This document shows positions 57,049 through 64,000 of a DNA stretch of 64,000 nucleotides, one piece after another (position 1 is the first letter of the stretch; each line of letters opens with the position of its first letter). Under the pieces are notes generated by a model that saw only the letters and a list, made by a program, of their open reading frames with translations, searched no databases and had not been told where the DNA came from. The DNA comes from Volvox africanus (lineage: Eukaryota; Chlorophyta; Chlorophyceae; Chlamydomonadales; Volvocaceae), in NCBI GenBank assembly GCA_030268105.1, contig BSDZ01000089.1, positions 682,001 to 746,000 on the forward strand, given 5' to 3'. A program made the translations under genes and the position numbers.

Positions 57049-57477
57049 TTATTGCGCTGCCGCAGCCTCCTCTCCAGTCGCGGCGGTGGCTTTGCCCTTA
57101 GCCTTCATGTAACCTTCCAACTCTTTGTCTAAATAATTCTTTCCGTGCTCTTGATCCTTCAGCATATAGCTTTCAAGCTCCGCATCGAGCTCCGCCTGGG
57201 ACCTGGGCTTGCCTCCAATGTGCCCTCCCCGGCCACCCCGGCCGCCACGGCCACCACCGCGGCGACCCGATGGACCGCCTCCACGGCCACGAGGAGCTGG
57301 ACCACGACCTCCTCTCCCACCTTGCTGCTGGCCGCCTTTCTGTACACCGCCTCGGGGCCCGTTGAAAGACTGCGCGGCCCCACGGCCGCGTTGTGCGATT
57401 CTTGAATTGTTATTTTGAGGGCCACGACCAGTACCGCGGTTGGCAATGCGTCCTCCACGCCTGCCACCGTAAGCCAT
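57049..57477 (-). CDS. CHTOP/FoP-like RG-rich protein (mRNA export adaptor type), intronless
   Basis: A 142-aa single-exon frame. The N-terminal two thirds are Arg/Gly-rich (RGG and GRGG repeats, likely arginine-methylation and RNA-binding sites). The C-terminus has two short helical motifs, AELDAELESYM and LDKELEGYM, separated by about 12 residues. This doublet is the signature of the FoP-duplication region seen in CHTOP (chromatin target of PRMT1) and at the ends of ALY/REF proteins, where it contacts the export helicase UAP56. There is no RRM, so CHTOP-like is the better match than ALY. Lack of introns in an intron-rich genome suggests a retrocopy, or simply a small gene; the frame is intact, with a good ATG. 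Its neighbourhood is repeat-rich. Confidence 0.7.
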   Translation of the reverse strand: MAYGGRRGGRIANRGTGRGPQNNNSRIAQRGRGAAQSFNGPRGGVQKGGQQQGGRGGRGPAPRGRGGGPSGRRGGGRGGRGGRGGHIGGKPRSQAELDAELESYMLKDQEHGKNYLDKELEGYMKAKGKATAATGEEAAAAQ

Positions 57478-58289
57478 GGAACTAGATCTCGGAGGTAAAC
57501 TTTCAGACTCCTGCTGTCTTAATTGAAAAAAGTTTCGCTGTACAGTTTTGGTTATAAGTACAAAAATTTACAGGTAGGAAATGCGGTCAATAGAATTATT
57601 CACTAATTTCGTACGGATTCATGCCGTGGGTTGCAGCCCAACCTCGGGTACATCCTAGCTGAGTGGTACAAACTAGCTTACTACGATAGTATGCAGAGAT
57701 ATACAAATTGTTTTTGTTCCTGCCTTCAGTATAAGCTTTCTGTGGAAACCCGAGATACACATGCTTTGATGGGGAGTCGTTAATCCTTTCTTATGTTTTT
57801 TCTGTGTTCTTATCCGGTAGTCATATAGAGCAACATATTTCCTTTTGGAGACAGTTAAGATACTGTTTATGGGTCTGCCTTCGGTATACCTGCAGGCAAG
57901 ATGAGGCATATATTTAGAGCTAAGGAAACCGCAGCACCTGCACTCAACCCTGGACTAAGCGAATGATTGACAGAATGCACGAGAAGACAAGCGAGTGCAA
58001 TTTATAACGAAAAGCCACCTTCTCTCTTGTTCCGCGGGTTCCTCTTGCAACCAGCTGACAGCTAACAAATACCTCCCCACTCCTGCAACATTCTCCTGAA
58101 CCCAGTTTCCGTCGAAATGTTTTTGCTCTGCTTGCCATGGGGCACGCCAGAAGAGAAGGTCTGGGCATTGGACGAGAAGTTAGCTAAGCCATAAGGAACA
58201 GAAAAAGAAGACGCGGCCGGGGCCGGCGCAGGATCCCATCATAAGGCATGTCTTACAGGTTTAACAATTTAAGCAACGCATGCCCTTTG
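57478..58289. other. Upstream region of the CHTOP-like gene; no gene seen
   Basis: Should contain the 5' UTR and promoter of the CHTOP-like gene. AT content rises. Only short frames without domains occur. Confidence 0.5.
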
Positions 58290-58737
58290 AAGTACAGAAC
58301 CACCGGAGATGGCTGCCACTCCGGTCACTCCGAGAAACGTTCCGAGAAAGTCCACAGATGCCAGTCCTGACTCCTCTGAAAACCATGCCGCTTCCCCGAA
58401 TCCCCTGAAGACTGCTCTTACTTTGGACATTAACCAAGAGTCCCTTCAATCCCTTCTTCCGCAGTACACCACTGCCAAGCAGTTATCCCACCACTCCCTC
58501 CAACTCCCTGGTTTCATGATCCTCGGCCCCAGGAGAGACTGCTGTAACTCCAGACACTACCCCAGAAACCCCTGTGTGATACCCCTGAAACTTATGCAAC
58601 GCCGGCCATTTCTTCAAATTCGTCAGAGTCCCATTCTCACTCCCCCGCCCTCTCTGCTCTGCTTTCTGGAACCCCCTCCGCATTCTCAGTTCAGCCCCCT
58701 ACCCTGACCATCCTGGCTCCCCAAATTGGGCCACCTA
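58290..58737 (+). repeat. Second dispersed repeat family, copy 2 (left part)
   Basis: Begins like copy 1 and has an open frame from 58309 (MAATPVTPRNVPRKSTDASP). It breaks off abruptly at about 58738, where base composition changes to AT-rich bacterial-like DNA. The pyrimidine-rich style resumes at about 59519, so the repeat appears to have been interrupted. Confidence 0.65.
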
Positions 58738-58885
58738 GTGAAGCTAGGTTAAGAGAAGTAGCAAAATCGAAATCTTTACCTTGCAAGGAATTATTAAGGT
58801 ATTTATATTGATGTAATACTCTGATTAATCCCTCTATATCGCATTCTCTAAGTAGATTATCGCATATTTTGATTAAATCAGACAT
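58691..58885 (-). pseudogene. tssG: Truncated bacterial gene in the tssG position
   Basis: Starts 45 bases after the tssF stop on the same strand with ATG (MSDLIKICDNLLRECDIEG) and runs AT-rich for about 49 codons to about 58738, where it passes into host repeat sequence and ends by chance at 58691. In T6SS clusters tssG directly follows tssF, and GKDFDFATSLNLAS is compatible with the early TssG segment that precedes its Pro/Ser-containing motif. The identity rests mainly on position. 3'-truncated, so no working product is expected. Confidence 0.45.
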
Positions 58886-58930
58886 TTCAGACCATTTTGT
58901 GGCACACCTTGATACAATAAGCTTTCATCA

Positions 58931-59551
58931 TTACTTGAATAAACCTCTAATTGTATAAAGGAATTGATTAAACAATACATCGAAAAAATAATCCAAAATA
59001 ATTGCGAGTAAATATGGCAGGCCCCTCGGGATTATAGAATCATTGACATATATTTGAATAAGAATACCATTGCAGAAATTATTGTATTGCCCTACTGCGA
59101 GCCTCTCCGTTTTAGCCGATAACTTAACTGCTGTAATACTTTCTGCTTTTAATTTATGTCTTGTTTGATCTAAATCTTTGTACATAGATAAAATTTCCCT
59201 TACAAGACCAAGGCTACCGTCATTATCCATAATATTTAGGTAATGCTTAGAAAGATGCGCAAGCAGCAGCCATTTTTTATTATCATAATTCCCTATACTA
59301 CTAACGCCGGTAAACCTGCTAATCGGTAAAATATTACTAACTGGTATACTATTATCTACTAAGGTAAAATCTTTCTTACTTTTTCTGTATAGCTTTAAGG
59401 GTATGTTTCTATCAGTACATTCTGCAGTAATATAACAATAATTCAGAGGATTGCTTAAAACTATTCCTTGATTTATTGTTGATAGGTATACCTCATATTC
59501 TTTACTACTCGAAGAGTCCCCAGAGCCCCCCCTCACTTGCATGGAGACCAT
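58931..59551 (-). pseudogene. tssF: Type VI secretion baseplate protein TssF, C-terminal fragment of bacterial origin
   Basis: TssF (VasA/ImpG) is a T6SS baseplate wedge subunit of about 600 aa in bacteria. This frame matches only its last third: ITAECTDRNIPLKL (family CTNRxLP), PVSNILPISR, WLLLAHLSKHYLNI (WRLxSHLSLNYLSL), LVREILSMY, ESITAVKLS, then FCNGILIQIYVND and LLAIILDYFFDVLFNQF (LLxxVLDxFFAxYxSxNSF), ending in a natural TAA. From about 59512 upstream the frame runs into host DNA (MVSMQVRGGSGDSSSS), so the bacterial 5' part is missing. Codon use is strongly AT-rich, unlike every neighbour. About 195 bacterial codons carry no stop, which suggests recent transfer. No algal promoter or function is evident. 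Confidence 0.8.
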
Positions 59552-59910
59552 TACCGCTCGGGCCTTTCCCCTAGAGTCCCCGGTGTCCCATCGTCGCCCC
59601 GTTGGAGACTGATGCTACCCTGGTGTTGCTGTCACTGCTCTCCGGACCCTTCTCCTCCGTCTGTGCATGCAACTGATTTCGATTCCTGTCTCAATACCAC
59701 TCAGTGCTCCTCCGATGTTTATGGCATCCCTGCCACTTGCGACCATCTACTCATCCCTCCCATTTGCATCTTTGTTGTCTTTGACTCCTTCTCGTTCCAA
59801 CTGCCCTACCCGGCCACCTACCCTCCATTACTCTCCTTCCTTATCGCATCGTGTGTCTCTGCTGTCTCCGTACTTGTAATGCTGGAAAAGGATTGTAGCA
59901 GCAGCAGTTA
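59519..59910 (+). repeat. Pyrimidine-rich host repeat, right part after the insert
   Basis: Same C/T-rich style as 58500-58737, with partly open plus-strand frames (for example 59667-59879) but no recognisable domain. Probably the other side of the element interrupted by the bacterial fragment; no homologous right part is present in copy 1 to prove it. Confidence 0.4.
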
Positions 59911-59916
59911 GAATCT

Positions 59917-59955
59917 TATTCGTAATAGCTGATTGATATTCGTAATAGCTGATTG
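59917..59955. repeat. 20-base tandem duplication
   Basis: TATTCGTAATAGCTGATTG occurs twice with a period of 20, just right of the pyrimidine-rich repeat. Confidence 0.95.
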
Positions 59956-61530
59956 CAGCTGCTGATGGAACGCAGAAATAATGATAACAATGATTTTAAT
60001 ATGGCAGCTGTATTACTATATGAATACTGTTTTAATACTGTATTTGCTGTGATTTATGGTATTGACCGACGCAGCAAGGACAACGGAGAGGCACCTGGAA
60101 AACAGGCCGCACGTAACTGTCATAGTATTAGATACATTGAATCAAGGAAGCGCAGTTCCTGCTGTGGTGGAAAACTCCTACCAGCGGGACAGCTGCGAGG
60201 ATTCATAGCTAAGGTAATGGAGCTCCCCTTGGCTGCCTTGACAATTCACGCGCCTGCGTCACGTGCTCGTCCTGTAGGATTTGCCCGAATGAATTTGCCA
60301 TACACCTGGTTCGGATAGCAGGCGCAGCTCCTCCTGGACCCTCCGTACCTAGCTAGATGCTGGTGCACTAAAGAGCGAGGGTTATAGTTGCAAAGCAACA
60401 CGTGGAGCTGATTGCAAAGTAGGACCCTTCGGGAGTTTTTCATCTCAGACAACCCAGAGAAGCGAATAAACGTCGGTGTCCACAAACAGGTGTCGCTAGG
60501 CAGGACCAACCTTCAACAGCAGCAGGCAGCTCGCAATCTAGTGAAAGAAGAGGAGTAGAACTCATGTCCCATAGTTATGGGTCCTCCAACAACATGGACC
60601 GGCAATTCATCTGGGCGATTGCCGGGGAGTTAGGCTCTAGTAGCATGGTGCCCTCAACTCGTCAGGTGTTGTGGCGATTTGCTCCACTCCCGTCGTCGCT
60701 TTCCAGCGGAAGTTGGCTGCAGTGTTTGGAGCAACTGCAGTTACATGTACGTTTTGTGATTGTGCAATCAACAAGTTTGCAGAGGCTTACGCACGGAAAG
60801 CGCTGCAATATAATAATTCTACCTGCAGTTGGTTTTCATTAGTCCTTGCAGCAGCCCTGGCGAAAAACGAGTTGGGGGGAAGCGGTGCTGAGGCCGGTAG
60901 GGCAAGGCAACAACACAGATGTAAGAGCTACCGATCACCAAAACACATATACTATCAACAATGCTACATACAGCGCAACTGTCAGCTAACAGCAGATGGG
61001 AATCCTTGATCTCTGGAGCAAATGTTTGATCCACTGGGATATGTACGACACAAAAATGCGATTAGTAAATGTCGCTACGATACAGAGAAGTTGATGCAGC
61101 ATGGCGCCTTACCTGAACAGATAATGACTGCCCCTGACTGACCTATCTACCTATAAGACCCACGGGTCCCCAAACAAGTTGCAACGACAGGGCATATTAC
61201 ACTGTGGTCCTGACAAGGCATTCATTACTCTTCATTTGGGGTTTGTGGCAATGAAATGTACTTCGTATACTGGAAGGCGCAATCTGTCGCCAGCATGCCG
61301 AATTGGTTGGAGTTTGCAATCCCATCCGCAATTTCCCACCTGCAGTCATAAGCTATTTACATTATACATGACATGTGTATGTTTTGTACTTAGTTATCCC
61401 AAAACTAAGGCAAGTAATATCGATTTGCCCGAAATTTCTTTCGGAACTAATTAAGGTTATTTGGTGATTGCCTGTGACGTTGATACAATACTTACACACA
61501 AGTAAATCTTAAAACAGCATATTGGTGAAA
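59956..61530. other. Upstream region of the CBS-domain gene
   Basis: No gene is supported. A plus-strand frame at 60671-61009 (AAVFGATAVTCTFCDCAINK, then KNELGGSGAEAG) is somewhat protein-like and contains an internal acceptor-like CTGCAG, but nothing identifies it. The last 300 bases are AT-rich and should hold the promoter and 5' UTR of the CBS gene. Confidence 0.4.
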
Positions 61531-63968
61531 ATGATGCTTACGGAAGCCCTCTCTACGGCCGCGGACGCTTTGTCGCGTCAGCCACTCAGCACAATAATTC
61601 CACAGCATCAAAACATTGTGGTGAGTAATCAGACCTCTACAACCTACGTTTTAAGTTCACACATTTTAGCATCGGTTGGTCAGAGAACCAGGATATATTT
61701 CGGGGCAAGGTGCCAAACCGGCGACATATGCAATTTTGCTTTGCGTTTTCGTCCAATTTATGCAACTGTTTGTGCTTGCACATGGGGTATGTCCTTGAGC
61801 CCTTTGTTAACCTCATCTCAGATCTTGACCGCAACATAACCAGTCGCTGAGTTCTCCCGGGGACGGTGCTGGTTGCTCCTCAAGCAAACCCACGAAACCT
61901 CCCTCACCTCACTTCACTTTACTGCAGCTATATTTGATGCATACGATACCATGCCAACATCGCCGCTTGGTCGTGGTGATCACACCGCTTGGCCTAATTC
62001 TTTGCCCTGCCCCTTCCTTTTGCTTGTCCCTATCGTTCCCCGATCCTTATCCATTTCCGTGTCGCGAATTTCCGCTAGGTTTCTCAACATTTTGTGATCT
62101 AGCTCCTGTAATCGGTCCATGGCCTTCATCTCCCCTTGATTTGTTTGCCTACTTTTCCTCTTACGAAATTTTACGAATTGTACATATAAACGAGCTTGAA
62201 GCTCCTAACATGTTTACCCCCTGCCCCTCTGCTTCCCCGTCCCGGTGGCGCGTTGTAGTGTCTGGAGCACAGCACCACAGTCGGGGCCGCGCTGCAGCTG
62301 CTGGCGAAGCGGCACATCCTGTCTGCCCCTCTGGTGATCATCCCGGGTCTCGAGGACCTCTCCCCGGACGATGAGTCCTCCGCCCTGCCACAACTCATTG
62401 GCTGGGTTACGGTGGAGTCGATCCTTCGGGCCTTCCTCACCCGTAGGTCTCCGGGGGCCGGGCGAGGGCCGCAATAACAGCAATGTGGGCACCCAACCTG
62501 CGCCCGTCTTCCGACCACAAGACGTGCGTCACTGGCAGCTTTGCCTGGATGTACCCTGGATGTACCCGGTCACGTTCTTTCCACGACTGCTACCTGTCAC
62601 CCGTCCGTCCGTTTCTCCATTTCTCTTTGATCCACCCATCCATCCACCCATCCATTCGTTTGTCGGTGTGGTTGTTTGTCGGTGTGGGCCGACACAGACA
62701 TGGAGGACAAGCACGGCAAGTTGCCTCGCAATATGTTGTTGTTGATGACACAGCTGGAGAAAGAGGGACCCACCTTTGCAGAGAAGCCCCTCATCACCGT
62801 CTCAGGTACGGCACACCCGCCGCTGTCCATTCGTTTCCTACTCCTTCCCCCTTCCCCCGTCCCCCCAACACATACACACACATACTCCTTCTCCCTCCCA
62901 TGCATATTATAGCCTCCGCATGACCCGTGTGGATCTTCTGTATGAAAGGAATTTGAATAGCGAAGTTTGATGCGGCTAGGATAACAAGGGGAGTCTTGAC
63001 CCCGCGTATGCGTCTGCACCTGCACCTGCCTACCCAACCAGTTCGTGCTGCTCCACGTCTCGCCTTCCATTCCTCCGCTTCCTCCTCGCGGTAACCTCCC
63101 CTCACTCTCAGCCTTCAGTGCCCCTCCACCCTCCCCACTCGATATCACCCCTCCCGGTCTGCGAGGCTCACAATATCCCTGAATAGGGACTGCGCAACTG
63201 CATGTGACGGATGACCCCAGAGTTGCTCATTCTTGCTATTGGTGGCGGTTGAGCCCTTGCCTTGCCTTGCCTTGAGAGCAACTGATTATCTGGTGCCTGG
63301 TGATGGTGCAGGCAGCGAAGACCGCGGCCTGTTGTTCCAGGTGCATAGTGACGTTTCACTGCTTACAGCCCTTCGGTAAGGCCACCTTTCGACTTCGCCT
63401 TTCTACATCTCCACATTCAAATCTCTCTGCGTGTGTTTATGTGTGTACTTGATCTTTAAACCGGTCCCAAAAGTGCCCGAAGCTTATTGGTGTAAGATAA
63501 AAAAACGCAATACTAACACCTCAGCGGGAGAACAGCGTATGGATTTGATTACACAGTGTAAATATAGGATTTGGCCTGAGCATATCTGCAGGTCAAGCGC
63601 TCTCAGAGCTGCATGCTAGGCGTGAACTTCGTAGGCTAGGCTAGGTGTGAATAGAGCTCTACCAGTCAATTTTATGCGGCGTGAAGGAAGCCAGGTGGCA
63701 ATTCCTTCTGGTGTAACCGATTTCATAAAAGGCCCGCCCAACCCTTTGCTCACTCCCATATATCCAAGCAGATCATAACTAAAGTGCGCTCATGTAACGT
63801 TGCCGACAACACTTTTGTTACCTCATCCTGCTTTTTGTCGCCTTACCGCCCCATGGGTCACTACAGAGAGTCATTTGTTCCCGCCGATAAGCCCGCCGCG
63901 CACCGCCTGGCCGTATTCGACGCCAGTGGCAGCATCACTGCCGTCATCAGTCAGCTGGACGTCATCCG
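61531..63968 (+). CDS. CBS-domain protein, 3' end outside window
   Basis: Exons 61531-61620, 62259-62442, 62698-62805, 63312-63375 and 63867-63968 join in phase; the last donor (CCG/GTGAGC) leaves the window. The protein starts MMLTEALSTAADALSRQPLS. Next comes TTVGAALQLLAKRHILSAPL, then LPQLIGWVTVESIL after a short loop, which is a typical CBS repeat (helix, strand, ILSAPV, GWV strand, helix). A second repeat begins near VHSDVSLLTALR and continues AAHRLAVFDASGSITAVISQ then LDVIR. Paired CBS repeats bind adenine nucleotides; the layout resembles plant CBSX and SNF1-related gamma-type proteins. The start is the first of two adjacent ATGs. No catalytic domain is seen in the part available. Confidence 0.85.
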
Positions 63969-64000
63969 GTGAGCGAATCTCCATCACCCCGGGTGGTGGT

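Noticed and set aside
58931..59551. Viral or retrotransposon origin for the AT-rich frame
   Set aside because: The motif order matches the TssF C-terminus throughout and a second bacterial-type start follows in operon order; no viral or retroelement motif is seen.

Overview
This window is nuclear DNA from a green alga, most likely a volvocine (Volvox, Pleodorina or Chlamydomonas type). The reasons are many short GT-AG introns, GC-rich codon third positions, very long Gly/Ala/Gln/Glu/Pro low-complexity stretches inside genes, a plastid EF-G and a plastid-type uroporphyrinogen decarboxylase, a ciliary PACRG gene, and the TGTAA tetrapyrrole-alga style poly(A) signal. Exon boundaries below were chosen by splice motif and reading phase; for the main genes the phases close across almost all introns.

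Layout. Positions 1-12064 (+) hold the 3' two thirds of an ABCG-type half transporter of the plant ABCG24/28 kind. Its linker carries an EF-hand-like segment and a 1002-codon low-complexity exon. Positions 12065-17374 contain no resolved gene, only candidate exons. Positions 17375-24843 (-) encode a GAF-domain protein with a TKL-like kinase domain whose glycine loop, HRD and DFG motifs are all degenerate (a probable pseudokinase); GAF-like exons at 25889-27223 (-) are probably its 5' part. PACRG (28899-30560, +) is divergent from it. A single-repeat MYB protein of 1035 aa follows (32949-37363, +). Uroporphyrinogen decarboxylase (41481-44311, -) and chloroplast elongation factor G (45821-51217, +) form a head-to-head pair. 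The right end carries the start of a CBS-domain protein (61531 onward, +).

The stretch 51218-61530 is repeat-rich and gene-poor. It contains an intronless CHTOP/FoP-like RNA-export-adaptor gene (57049-57477, -) and, most strikingly, about 0.77 kb of AT-rich DNA (about 58738-59512) that reads as the 3' third of a bacterial type VI secretion baseplate gene tssF followed by the start of a second gene in the tssG position. It lies inside a host repeat. This looks like a recent bacterium-to-nucleus transfer, possibly from an intracellular bacterium of the alga.

The host genes are unrelated to one another in pathway, apart from two plastid proteins (UROD, EF-G) that share a 1.5 kb divergent intergenic region.
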